Below are positions 1-7,741 of a DNA stretch of 64,000 nt, one piece after another; positions within the stretch are counted from its first letter, which is position 1, and each line of letters begins with the position of its first letter. This DNA comes from Pseudenterobacter timonensis. GTDB lineage: Bacteria > Pseudomonadota > Gammaproteobacteria > Enterobacterales > Enterobacteriaceae. Location of the stretch: NCBI RefSeq assembly GCF_900021175.1, contig NZ_FCOP01000013.1, forward strand, positions 62,001 to 126,000, written 5' to 3'. The notes under the pieces were generated by a model. The model was given only the letters and a program-made list of their open reading frames with translations. It was not told the DNA's origin and did not search any database. The position numbers were made by a program, and so were the translations under genes.

Positions 1-1
1 T

Positions 2-745
2 GGCGCTGGCGTCACGGTAATCAGCGAGTCGGGAATTACCACCTACGCTCAGGTGCGCGAGCTGAGCCATTTTGCCAACGGCTTTTTGATCGGCTCGGCG
101 CTGATGTCCGAGGACGATCTGAGCGCCGCGATCCGCCGCGTGCTGCTGGGGGAAAATAAGGTCTGTGGCCTTACCCGTCCTGAAGATGCCGCCGCCGCGC
201 TGGAAGCGGGGGCGATTTACGGCGGGCTGATTTTTGTCGCCGCCTCCCCGCGCTGCGTGACCGATGAACAGGCGCGCACGGTAATGGCTGGCGCGCCGCT
301 GCGCTATGTGGGCGTATTCCGCGACGCGCCGGTTGATGAGGTGGTTGCGAAGGCGCAGTCGCTGGAGCTGGCCGCGGTGCAGCTGCACGGCAGTGAAGAC
401 CAGGCCTATATCGACCAGCTGCGCGATGCCCTGCCTGCCCAGGTGCAGATCTGGAAAGCAATGAGCGTGGGCCACACCCTGCCGCCGCGCAATTTGCAGC
501 GGGTGGATAAATATGTGCTGGACAATGGCCAGGGGGGCACCGGCGAGCGTTTTGACTGGTCGCTGCTCGGCGGTGAACAGCTGGATAACGTCCTGCTGGC
601 GGGTGGTTTAGGGCCGGACAACTGCGTGGCAGCAGCGAAAGCTGGCTGCGCTGGCCTCGATTTTAATTCCGGCGTCGAATCCCAACCGGGCATCAAAGAC
701 GCCAGCAAGCTGGCCTCGGTATTTAAGACGCTGCGTGCTTACTAA
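2..745 (+). CDS. trpC: TrpCF bifunctional IGP synthase / phosphoribosylanthranilate isomerase (3' part)
   Basis: Only the last 247 residues are present, because the 5' end lies outside the window. The reading frame runs from base 2. The first ~50 residues are the end of the indole-3-glycerol-phosphate synthase barrel (VISESGI, GFLIGSALM). The rest is the complete N-(5'-phosphoribosyl)anthranilate isomerase domain, starting near ENKVCGLTR and keeping QLHG and LDFNSGVES. The protein matches the fused enteric TrpC closely. It catalyses two consecutive cytosolic steps of tryptophan synthesis. The stop codon overlaps the Shine-Dalgarno AAGGAG of trpB nine bases before the next start, as in the usual trpEDCBA operon. 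Confidence 0.97.
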   Translation, partial: GAGVTVISESGITTYAQVRELSHFANGFLIGSALMSEDDLSAAIRRVLLGENKVCGLTRPEDAAAALEAGAIYGGLIFVAASPRCVTDEQARTVMAGAPLRYVGVFRDAPVDEVVAKAQSLELAAVQLHGSEDQAYIDQLRDALPAQVQIWKAMSVGHTLPPRNLQRVDKYVLDNGQGGTGERFDWSLLGGEQLDNVLLAGGLGPDNCVAAAKAGCAGLDFNSGVESQPGIKDASKLASVFKTLRAY

Positions 746-754
746 GGAGCAATA

Positions 755-1948
755 ATGAGTACTTTACTGAATCCCTATTTTGGCGAATTTGGCGGTATGT
801 ACGTTCCGCAAATTCTGATGCCCGCGCTGCGCCAGCTGGAAGAAGCCTTTGTGAGCGCGCAGAAAGACCCCGCCTTTCAGGCTGAATTTACCGACCTGCT
901 GAAAAATTACGCGGGCCGCCCGACGGCGCTGACCAAATGCCGTAACCTGACCGCAGGCACGAACACCACGCTCTATCTCAAGCGCGAGGATCTGCTCCAC
1001 GGCGGCGCGCATAAAACAAACCAGGTGCTGGGGCAGGCGCTGCTGGCGAAGCGGATGGGCAAAACAGAAATTATCGCGGAGACCGGCGCGGGACAGCACG
1101 GCGTCGCCTCCGCCCTGGCAAGCGCCCTGCTCGGCCTGAAGTGCCGTATTTACATGGGCGCGAAAGATGTGGAGCGCCAGTCGCCAAACGTATTTCGTAT
1201 GCGCCTGATGGGGGCGGAAGTGATTCCTGTGCATAGCGGCTCAGCCACCCTGAAAGATGCCTGTAACGAGGCGCTTCGCGACTGGTCCGGCAGCTATGAA
1301 ACCGCGCACTACATGCTCGGCACCGCGGCGGGGCCGCACCCTTTCCCGACCATCGTGCGTGAGTTCCAGCGCATGATCGGCGAAGAGACCAAAGCGCAGA
1401 TCCTTGAGAAAGAGGGTCGCCTGCCGGATGCGGTGATCGCCTGCGTTGGCGGCGGCTCCAACGCCATCGGCATGTTCGCCGATTTTATCGAAGAGAGCAG
1501 CGTCGGTCTGATTGGCGTAGAGCCTGCGGGCCACGGCATCGAAACCGGCGAGCACGGCGCGCCGCTGAAGCATGGCCGCGTGGGGATCTACTTCGGCATG
1601 AAGGCGCCGATGATGCAGACCGACGAGGGGCAGATCGAGGAGTCCTACTCCATCTCGGCCGGGCTCGATTTCCCGTCGGTCGGGCCGCAGCACGCTTACC
1701 TCAACAGCACCGGGCGCGCCGAGTATGTCTCGATTACCGATGACGAAGCGCTGGAGGCGTTCAAGACCCTCTGCCGTAACGAAGGAATTATCCCGGCGCT
1801 GGAGTCCTCCCACGCGCTGGCCCACGCCCTGAAAATGATGAAAGCGAACCCGGAAAAAGAGCAGTTGCTGGTGGTTAACCTTTCCGGTCGCGGTGATAAA
1901 GATATCTTCACGGTTCACGATATTCTGAAAGCACGAGGTGAGATCTGA
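755..1948 (+). CDS. trpB: Tryptophan synthase beta subunit
   Basis: The 397-residue product is nearly identical to E. coli TrpB and has the same length. It is a cytosolic PLP enzyme that joins indole and serine to give tryptophan, working in the alpha2-beta2 complex with TrpA. The PLP lysine is K87 in GGAHKTNQ, and the phosphate-binding loop is GGGSNA. The start ATG follows AAGGAG with suitable spacing. The stop and the trpA start share one base (TGATG), so trpA is probably translationally coupled. Confidence 0.99.
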   Translation: MSTLLNPYFGEFGGMYVPQILMPALRQLEEAFVSAQKDPAFQAEFTDLLKNYAGRPTALTKCRNLTAGTNTTLYLKREDLLHGGAHKTNQVLGQALLAKRMGKTEIIAETGAGQHGVASALASALLGLKCRIYMGAKDVERQSPNVFRMRLMGAEVIPVHSGSATLKDACNEALRDWSGSYETAHYMLGTAAGPHPFPTIVREFQRMIGEETKAQILEKEGRLPDAVIACVGGGSNAIGMFADFIEESSVGLIGVEPAGHGIETGEHGAPLKHGRVGIYFGMKAPMMQTDEGQIEESYSISAGLDFPSVGPQHAYLNSTGRAEYVSITDDEALEAFKTLCRNEGIIPALESSHALAHALKMMKANPEKEQLLVVNLSGRGDKDIFTVHDILKARGEI

Positions 1949-2757
1949 TGGAACGCTACGACAATACCTTCACCGCACTGAAAGCACGCCAGGAGGGCGC
2001 CTTTGTTCCTTTCGTGACGCTGGGCGATCCGGGGCCGAAGCAGTCCTTAAAAATTATTGACGCGCTGATTGAAGGCGGCGCCGACGCGCTGGAGCTGGGG
2101 ATCCCCTTCTCCGATCCGCTGGCCGACGGCCCGACCATACAAAACGCCACGCTGCGCGCTTTCGCCGCCGGGGTGACGCCGACCCAGTGCTTTGAAATGC
2201 TGGCGGCTATTCGCCAGAAACACCCGACCATCCCCATTGGCCTGCTGATGTACGCCAACCTGGTTTTTAATCGCGGCATCGATGAGTTTTACGCCGAGTG
2301 CGCCCGCGTGGGGGTCGACTCCGTGCTGGTGGCCGACGTGCCGGTGGAAGAGTCCGCGCCGTTCCGCCAGGCGGCGATGCGCCATAACGTGGCGCCTATT
2401 TTTATCTGCCCGCCCAACGCCGACGATGACCTGCTGCGGCAAATCGCCTCCTGGGGTCGCGGCTACACCTACCTGCTCTCCCGCGCGGGTGTTACGGGCG
2501 CGGAAAACAAAGCGGCGTTGCCGCTGCACCATCTGGTGGAAAAACTCACAGAGTATCATGCCGCGCCGCCGCTGCAGGGATTTGGTATCTCCTCCCCCGA
2601 GCAGGTCTCCGCTGCCGTGAGCGCGGGCGCCGCGGGGGCCATCTCCGGCTCGGCGGTAGTGAAAATCATCGAGCGTAATCTCGACAGGCCGCAGCCGATG
2701 CTGGATGAGCTAAAAGCCTTCGCCAGCGCCATGAAGGCCGCGACCCGCCCCGCGTAA
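1948..2757 (+). CDS. trpA: Tryptophan synthase alpha subunit
   Basis: The 269-residue TIM-barrel subunit cleaves indole-3-glycerol phosphate to indole and glyceraldehyde-3-phosphate and channels the indole to TrpB. The catalytic residues E49 (ALELGIPF) and D60 (SDPLADGP) are in place. The phosphate-binding segment near the C terminus ([18 protein letters not shown]) is intact. It is the last gene of the trp operon here and overlaps trpB by one base. The E. coli neighbours yciGFE are absent downstream; yedEF follows instead. Confidence 0.99.
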   Translation: MERYDNTFTALKARQEGAFVPFVTLGDPGPKQSLKIIDALIEGGADALELGIPFSDPLADGPTIQNATLRAFAAGVTPTQCFEMLAAIRQKHPTIPIGLLMYANLVFNRGIDEFYAECARVGVDSVLVADVPVEESAPFRQAAMRHNVAPIFICPPNADDDLLRQIASWGRGYTYLLSRAGVTGAENKAALPLHHLVEKLTEYHAAPPLQGFGISSPEQVSAAVSAGAAGAISGSAVVKIIERNLDRPQPMLDELKAFASAMKAATRPA

Positions 2758-2765
2758 CGTTTCCC

Positions 2766-2786
2766 CGTCCGGTATTCTGCCGGACG
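2766..2786 (+). terminator. Hairpin after trpA
   Basis: A 7-bp inverted repeat CGTCCGG/CCGGACG encloses a 7-base loop, 9 bases after the trpA stop. No T tract follows, so it may act as a rho-dependent end point or a 3' stabiliser rather than a strong intrinsic terminator. Confidence 0.5.
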
Positions 2787-2922
2787 GCATCCTGAGGGCA
2801 AAATTGATCGCGTCGATATTTTGCCTTATCTGTGCTTCCCTAATCCTCCCATCAGCGTATTATCCCCTCTCCTTTTCCGGCCTTTCGGCCATTTAGATCC
2901 TTCTGAGTTCAGAGGTTTAAAT

Positions 2923-4134
2923 ATGTCATGGCAACACTTCAAACAGGCGTATCTGATTAAGTTCTGGTCGCCGGTTCCGGCCGTTATCGCGGCGGGCGTT
3001 CTCTCTACTTACTACTTTGGTATCACCGGCACCTTCTGGGCCGTAACCGGCGAATTTACGCGCTGGGGCGGACAGTTACTCCAGCTGGCGGGGGTGCATG
3101 CCGAAGAGTGGGGCTACTATAAGCTGATCCATCTCGACGGGACGCCGTTGACCCGCGTTGATGGCATGATGATTATCGGCATGTTCGGCGGCTGTTTCGC
3201 CGCGGCGCTGTGGGCCAATAACGTCAAGCTACGCATGCCGAAAAGCCGTATCCGCATCGCACAGGCCATTACCGGTGGGATTATTGCCGGATTTGGTGCG
3301 CGGCTGGCGATGGGCTGTAACCTGGCGGCCTTTTTTACCGGCATCCCGCAGTTCTCCCTGCACGCCTGGTTCTTTGCGGTGGCAACCGCCATCGGCTCAT
3401 ATTTTGGCGCTCGCTTTACGCTGCTGCCGCTTTTTCGCATCCCGGTAAAAATCACCAAAGTCAGCGCCGCCTCGCCGTTAACGCAAAAACCGGATCAGGC
3501 GCGCCGCCGTTTCCGCCTCGGAATGCTGGTCTTTCTGGCAATAATCGCCTGGGCGCTCTGCACTGCGCTCAATCAGCCGAAGCTGGGGCTGGCGATGCTG
3601 TTCGGCGTCGGTTTCGGTTTGCTGATTGAACGCGCGCAGATCTGCTTTACCTCGGCGTTTCGCGATATGTGGATCACTGGGCGCACCATGATGGCGAAAG
3701 CGATTATTGCCGGGATGGCGGTAAGCGCTATCGGGATTTTCAGCTACGTCCAGCTTGGCGTGGAACCCAAAATTATGTGGGCAGGCCCGAATGCGGTTAT
3801 CGGTGGTCTGCTGTTTGGCTTTGGTATTGTGCTGGCGGGGGGATGTGAAACCGGCTGGATGTACCGCGCCGTAGAGGGGCAGGTGCACTACTGGTGGGTT
3901 GGGCTGGGTAACGTGATTGGCTCTACCCTTCTGGCTTACTTCTGGGACGATCTCTCTCCCGCGCTCGCCACCCGCTGGGACAAAGTCAATCTGCTCAGCA
4001 CCTTCGGTCCGCTGGGCGGCCTGCTGGTCACCTATGGCCTGCTGCTTATTGCTTTTTTACTGGTCCTTGCGCAGGAGAAGCGCTTCTTCCGCCGTACCGC
4101 AGTCAAAACAGAAACGCAGGAGAACGTTGTATGA
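2923..4134 (+). CDS. yedE: YedE/YeeE-family membrane transporter
   Basis: This 403-residue inner-membrane protein matches E. coli YedE almost end to end. Hydrophobic helices fill the sequence. The family's conserved cysteine motifs are present: C91 in FGGCFAA, C132 in MGCNLAAF and C308 in GGCETGWMY. Members of this family carry thiosulfate or related sulfur (or selenium) species across the membrane; the substrate of YedE itself is not settled. The start at 2923 is preferred over an in-frame ATG-like start 34 codons upstream because it aligns with the E. coli N terminus. Its last four bases overlap yedF (ATGA), indicating coupling. Confidence 0.95.
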   Translation: MSWQHFKQAYLIKFWSPVPAVIAAGVLSTYYFGITGTFWAVTGEFTRWGGQLLQLAGVHAEEWGYYKLIHLDGTPLTRVDGMMIIGMFGGCFAAALWANNVKLRMPKSRIRIAQAITGGIIAGFGARLAMGCNLAAFFTGIPQFSLHAWFFAVATAIGSYFGARFTLLPLFRIPVKITKVSAASPLTQKPDQARRRFRLGMLVFLAIIAWALCTALNQPKLGLAMLFGVGFGLLIERAQICFTSAFRDMWITGRTMMAKAIIAGMAVSAIGIFSYVQLGVEPKIMWAGPNAVIGGLLFGFGIVLAGGCETGWMYRAVEGQVHYWWVGLGNVIGSTLLAYFWDDLSPALATRWDKVNLLSTFGPLGGLLVTYGLLLIAFLLVLAQEKRFFRRTAVKTETQENVV

Positions 4135-4364
4135 AAGCGATTGTGCCAGACTACCGCCTGGATATGGTGGGCGAACCCTGCCCTTACCCGGCGGTCGCCA
4201 CGCTGGAGGCGCTGCCGCAGCTTAAAAAAGGGGAGATTCTGGAAGTGGTGAGCGACTGTCCGCAATCCATCAACAATATTCCGCAGGATGCAAAAAACCA
4301 TGGCTATAAGGTGCTGGATATCCAGCAGGACGGGCCGACCATTCGCTATTTGATTCAAAAATGA
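4131..4364 (+). CDS. yedF: TusA-family sulfurtransferase-like protein YedF
   Basis: This 77-residue protein is almost identical to E. coli YedF. It has the TusA/SirA fold signature with the single reactive cysteine C17 in GEPCPYPA. TusA-like proteins accept and relay persulfide sulfur in the cytosol. The gene overlaps yedE by four bases, and this conserved pairing suggests YedF handles what YedE imports. An 8-bp hairpin follows the stop. Confidence 0.96.
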   Translation: MKAIVPDYRLDMVGEPCPYPAVATLEALPQLKKGEILEVVSDCPQSINNIPQDAKNHGYKVLDIQQDGPTIRYLIQK

Positions 4365-4370
4365 TCGTTT

Positions 4371-4390
4371 AAGGTCTCGCAAGAGACCTT
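4371..4390 (+). terminator. Hairpin terminator after yedF
   Basis: AAGGTCTC and GAGACCTT form a perfect 8-bp stem around a GCAA loop, 6 bases after the yedF stop. The following bases are only mildly T-rich. Confidence 0.65.
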
Positions 4391-4490
4391 TATCCCCTTG
4401 AAATATAAAATATCTTGATCCACTGCAATAACGTTTTTATTAACGTAAGTAAAATCTTATTTCTGTTTTGAACAAGGTTTTTATGGGTTG

Positions 4491-4829
4491 ATGTCTTACA
4501 GAGCGTTCCTGGTTTTACTCTTTTTTATCCCTTTCCCTGCAATCTCCCTGAATTTCTCTTCCACCTTTTTGCGGCTTAACTGTCCGGAGAGAGGGCTGGT
4601 CGAGGTTATCCTGCACGCCTACGACCATACTCAGGAGAGATGGAGGGGACATTTTGAAACCGGCGCCGGGCACAAACGATCCGGGGATACCGAGATGGTG
4701 CCCTTTGCGAACGGCGATATGCTTTTCCATTCCATCTCAAACGATGCTTTCACCTATATCTATGATGGCGAAACGACCCCGAGATACTGCACGAAGCTGG
4801 ACGAGCGCCCGGTTTATCCGTCGTTTTAA
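4491..4829 (+). CDS. Small secreted protein of unknown function
   Basis: A 112-residue ORF that I do not recognise. It begins with a typical Sec signal peptide: a short positive start (MSYR), a hydrophobic stretch of about 15 residues and a likely cleavage near residue 20. The remaining ~90 residues are hydrophilic and contain two cysteines (in LNCPERG and RYCTKL) that could form one periplasmic disulfide. There is no lipobox. The ATG at 4491 is preferred over the TTG just before it, but the Shine-Dalgarno (AAGG) is distant. It stands alone between the yedF terminator and the convergent ompW gene. Confidence 0.6.
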   Translation: MSYRAFLVLLFFIPFPAISLNFSSTFLRLNCPERGLVEVILHAYDHTQERWRGHFETGAGHKRSGDTEMVPFANGDMLFHSISNDAFTYIYDGETTPRYCTKLDERPVYPSF

Positions 4830-4876
4830 GGAAAGCGAAGCAAACTGGCCATGCGGGGGCCAGTTTGCGTACAGGA

Positions 4877-5509
4877 TCAGAAACGATAGCCCGCCGAGAA
4901 CATAAAGACCCACGGGTCAAGGCGGGTGCTGATGCTCTGCTGTTCTCCCCCCGCCTTAAAGCGCACATCGGTGTCGATATCCATATACCAGACCGAGGCG
5001 TTGATCAGCCAGTCGCGGTTGATAAGGTAGTCCAGCCCCACCTGGCCCGCCACTCCCCATGAATCTTTCAGGCTTAAATCGGAAAGCCCTGCCGCTTTGC
5101 CGGTGTCGTTGAACTTCTCATCAAAGAAGGTGGTGTAGTTCACACCCGCGCCGACGTAGGGGCGCACCTTGCTGCTGGCGTCGCCGAAATACCACTGCGC
5201 CATCAGGGTGGGCGGCAGATGGTGGACCGTGGCGATATCCCCGGTCGGGCCGGTGCCGACATGGTGACGAAATGGCGTGGCGGCCAAGAGCTCAACGCCG
5301 ATATTATCCGTCGCCATATAGGTAAAGGTTAACCCGAGCTGGGTATTGTTACTGACGTTAAAGCCGCCCAGACCCAGCACGTTATCCGAGCCTTCCGTCG
5401 GTCTAACCGTGGCCGAACCGGCACGAATAAAAAACTCCCCCGCTTCATGGGCAGAAACCCCGCCAGAGAATGAACTTAACACAAGGGCTGCCACCGCTAA
5501 CTTTTTCAT
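4877..5509 (-). CDS. ompW: Outer membrane protein W
   Basis: The 210-residue product matches E. coli OmpW throughout. A signal peptide of about 20 residues ends ...GGVSA before HEAGEFF. The mature part has alternating beta strands of an 8-stranded barrel and ends in the aromatic GYRF needed for outer-membrane assembly. OmpW is a small hydrophobic channel linked to anaerobic adaptation and a colicin S4 receptor in E. coli. The ATG follows GGAGCGGAT. Upstream lie a near-consensus FNR box and a 19-bp palindrome, so oxygen control is likely. Confidence 0.97.
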   Translation of the reverse strand: MKKLAVAALVLSSFSGGVSAHEAGEFFIRAGSATVRPTEGSDNVLGLGGFNVSNNTQLGLTFTYMATDNIGVELLAATPFRHHVGTGPTGDIATVHHLPPTLMAQWYFGDASSKVRPYVGAGVNYTTFFDEKFNDTGKAAGLSDLSLKDSWGVAGQVGLDYLINRDWLINASVWYMDIDTDVRFKAGGEQQSISTRLDPWVFMFSAGYRF

Positions 5510-5568
5510 ATCCGCTCCATCGATGTGGTTTTACATGCGCGGTGAATATACTCATAAATGAGTAACAA

Positions 5569-5587
5569 GTGATCTACCTCAGATCAC
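5569..5587. promoter_or_regulatory. 19-bp palindrome at the ompW transcription start region
   Basis: GTGATCT and AGATCAC are perfect 7-bp arms separated by ACCTC. The element abuts a -10-like TAATGT (complement of 5586-5591) and sits where the ompW start point is expected if FNR binds at -41.5. The half-sites resemble CRP halves, but the 11-base gap between GTGA and TCAC is too long for CRP. The bound protein is unknown. Confidence 0.5.
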
Positions 5588-5612
5588 ATTAAAACCAGTA
5601 ACTTAACATTCA

Positions 5613-5626
5613 TTGATCTGGATTAA
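5613..5626 (-). promoter_or_regulatory. FNR box upstream of ompW
   Basis: TTGAT-CTGG-ATTAA matches the FNR consensus TTGAT-N4-ATCAA at 9 of 10 positions. Its centre lies 31 bases from the -10-like hexamer on the ompW side, fitting a class II FNR-activated promoter. FNR control of ompW is known in E. coli. Confidence 0.75.
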
Positions 5627-5792
5627 TTTTTGGTAACTACCTGCGTCACACCGTTTCGCATCCACATCAATTTTGCGCAATAACACGGTTACAAAATTTT
5701 CTTTGATACCCTCTTGCCCGTGGCAAAACGGCTGGCTAATTTAGCGCTCTGACAATTTCTGTTGATGCGTTCTTTTTTTGCAGGTGTGTACT

Positions 5793-6197
5793 ATGAGTGA
5801 TCTCAATCCGTGCATGTCGTGCGGAGCCTGTTGTGCGTATTTTCGTGTCTCCTTTTACTGGGCCGAAACCGAAGATGGCGGCGGTTCGGTGCCAGTTCAC
5901 CTTACCGAGCCGTTAACCCCTTTCCTGCGCTGCATGAGCGGCACCAACCAGCGTAAGAGTCGCTGCGCCGCACTCGAGGGCTCCCCCGGCAGCGCGACGC
6001 GCTGCGCGATTTATGAAAACCGTCCCTCTCCCTGTCGGGAATTTGCCATGTCAGGAGAAGATGGACAGGTGAATGAGGCGTGTAACCGGGCGCGGGCGCG
6101 GTATGGATTACCGCCGCTTTACAAAGATATGCTTTTCCATACAAGCCTTGAGGATGCCACCGCTGAGTTATCCAGGGTACAATTACCTGTTAATTAA
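5793..6197 (+). CDS. YkgJ-family cysteine cluster protein (UPF0153)
   Basis: This 134-residue protein carries the family signature CxxCxxCC near its start (CMSCGACC). Further conserved cysteines lie in FLRCMSG, SRCAAL, TRCAIYE and SPCREF, a pattern expected to bind zinc or an iron-sulfur cluster. The biochemical role of the family is not established. The ATG at 5793 follows AGGTG; an in-frame start 5 codons upstream is less likely. It is divergent from ompW and 25 bases upstream of yciC. Confidence 0.85.
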   Translation: MSDLNPCMSCGACCAYFRVSFYWAETEDGGGSVPVHLTEPLTPFLRCMSGTNQRKSRCAALEGSPGSATRCAIYENRPSPCREFAMSGEDGQVNEACNRARARYGLPPLYKDMLFHTSLEDATAELSRVQLPVN

Positions 6198-6222
6198 CAT
6201 CTGCCATACTCAAGGAGAGTAA

Positions 6223-6966
6223 ATGTCTATCACGGCGAAGTCTGTCTACCGTGACACGGGGAATTTTTTCCGCAATCAGTTCATTACGTTTTTGCTGATC
6301 GCTTTGCTATGCGCGTTTATTACGGTAGTGCTTGGCCATGCGTTTTCACCCAGCGATGAGCAAATTGCCCTGTTAAGCCAGGGGGATAACCTCAGCGGCA
6401 GCGCGGGGTTGTTCGAACTGGTGCAGAACATGACGCCGGAACAGCAGCAGATCCTGCTGCGCGCCTCCGCCGCTTCCACCTTTTCCGGTCTGATTGGTAA
6501 TGCCATTCTTGCCGGCGGGGTGCTGCTGATGATCCAGCTGGTATCGGCGGGTCAACGCGTTAGCGCGCTACGCGCCATTGGCGCCAGCGCACCGGTGTTA
6601 CCGAAGCTCTTTATCCTGATCTTTTTAACCACCCTGCTGGTGCAGATGGGGATCATGCTGGTCGTGGTGCCGGGCGTAGTGCTGGCGATCGTTCTGGCCT
6701 TCGCCCCCGTGATGGTGGTGCAGGATAAAATGGGCGTCTTTAGCGCGATGCGCAGCAGCATGAAGCTCGCATGGTCTAACGTGCGTCTGGTGGCGCCCGG
6801 CGTGATAAGCTGGCTGTTGGCAAAAACCCTGCTGCTACTCTTTGCGCCAAACTTTGCCGTTCTGACGCCAAACGTAGGCGCGGTGGTCGCCAATACCATC
6901 AGCAACCTGATCTCCGCGCTGTTGCTGGTCTATTTGTTCCGCCTGTATATGTTAATTCGTCAGTAA
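6223..6966 (+). CDS. yciC: UPF0259 inner membrane protein YciC
   Basis: The 247-residue product matches E. coli YciC along its length. It is a polytopic inner-membrane protein with about six hydrophobic segments, the strongest around residues 20-40, 85-105, 125-165 and 185-245. Family members have been connected with envelope maintenance, but no reaction is established. The ATG follows AAGGAGAG. yciB follows 55 bases downstream, as in E. coli. Confidence 0.95.
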   Translation: MSITAKSVYRDTGNFFRNQFITFLLIALLCAFITVVLGHAFSPSDEQIALLSQGDNLSGSAGLFELVQNMTPEQQQILLRASAASTFSGLIGNAILAGGVLLMIQLVSAGQRVSALRAIGASAPVLPKLFILIFLTTLLVQMGIMLVVVPGVVLAIVLAFAPVMVVQDKMGVFSAMRSSMKLAWSNVRLVAPGVISWLLAKTLLLLFAPNFAVLTPNVGAVVANTISNLISALLLVYLFRLYMLIRQ

Positions 6967-7021
6967 TATCCTGATGGCGGAGCGTTGATCGCTCCGCCCC
7001 ACACCTGGATGGGATCGTAGA

Positions 7022-7561
7022 ATGAAGCAGTTTCTGGATTTTTTACCGCTTGTCGTCTTTTTCGCCTTTTATAAACTGTACGATATTTACGCCGCGACCA
7101 CGGCGCTGATTATCGCCACCGCCGTCGTGCTGATCTACAGCTGGGTGCGCTACCGCAAGGTGGAAAAAATGGCGCTGATCACCTTTGTACTGGTGGCTGT
7201 GTTTGGCGGGCTGACGATCTTCTTTCACAACGATGAGTTTATCAAATGGAAGGTGACCGTTATTTACGCCCTCTTTGCCGGCGCGCTGCTGATTAGCCAG
7301 TGGGTAATGAAAAAGCCGCTGATTCAGCGCATGCTCGGTAAAGAGCTTACCCTACCTGCGGCGGTCTGGTCGCGTCTGAATATCGCCTGGGCCATTTTCT
7401 TTATTCTCTGCGGCCTGGCGAATATCTATATCGCGTTCTGGCTGCCACAAAATATCTGGGTCAACTTCAAGGTGTTTGGCCTGACCGCGCTGACCTTAAT
7501 CTTTACGCTGATAAGCGGCGTTTACATCTACCGACACATGCCGCAGGACGAAAAATCCTGA
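7022..7561 (+). CDS. yciB: Intracellular septation protein A homologue YciB
   Basis: This 179-residue protein of five or six membrane helices matches E. coli YciB/IspZ ([14 protein letters not shown]..., with conserved W and YIYRHMP at the end). YciB interacts with elongasome and divisome proteins and contributes to envelope integrity. It is co-oriented with yciC. A good intrinsic terminator follows, marking the end of the conserved pair before the inserted iroN gene. Confidence 0.97.
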   Translation: MKQFLDFLPLVVFFAFYKLYDIYAATTALIIATAVVLIYSWVRYRKVEKMALITFVLVAVFGGLTIFFHNDEFIKWKVTVIYALFAGALLISQWVMKKPLIQRMLGKELTLPAAVWSRLNIAWAIFFILCGLANIYIAFWLPQNIWVNFKVFGLTALTLIFTLISGVYIYRHMPQDEKS

Positions 7562-7569
7562 CGTGCTAA

Positions 7570-7600
7570 GGCCAGATCGCGCTGCGTTCTGGCCGTTTTT
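7570..7600 (+). terminator. Intrinsic terminator after yciB
   Basis: GGCCAGA (7570-7576) pairs with TCTGGCC (7588-7594) and is followed directly by GTTTTT. It ends the yciC-yciB transcript. Confidence 0.85.
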
Positions 7601-7684
7601 CTCTCCCGATTCCCCTCTTTCACACCCCCTTCAAAATTGACGCAATCGTGAAGAAATTAAGGAGATTTGCACCTGATATTGTAA

Positions 7685-7699
7685 TGAGAATAACTATCA
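7685..7699 (+). promoter_or_regulatory. Fur box upstream of iroN homologue
   Basis: TGAGAAT-A-ACTATCA matches the 7-1-7 Fur consensus (TGATAAT-N-ATTATCA) at 12 of 14 positions. It lies 43 bases before the receptor start codon, so iron-dependent repression is expected. Confidence 0.8.
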
Positions 7700-7741
7700 T
7701 TATTATTCGTCATCGCGTTTTTAACAAATGGAAATGAGTTG

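Noticed and set aside
5569..5587. CRP binding site upstream of ompW
   Set aside because: GTGA and TCAC halves are 11 bases apart, whereas CRP needs 6. It is reported only as an unassigned palindrome.
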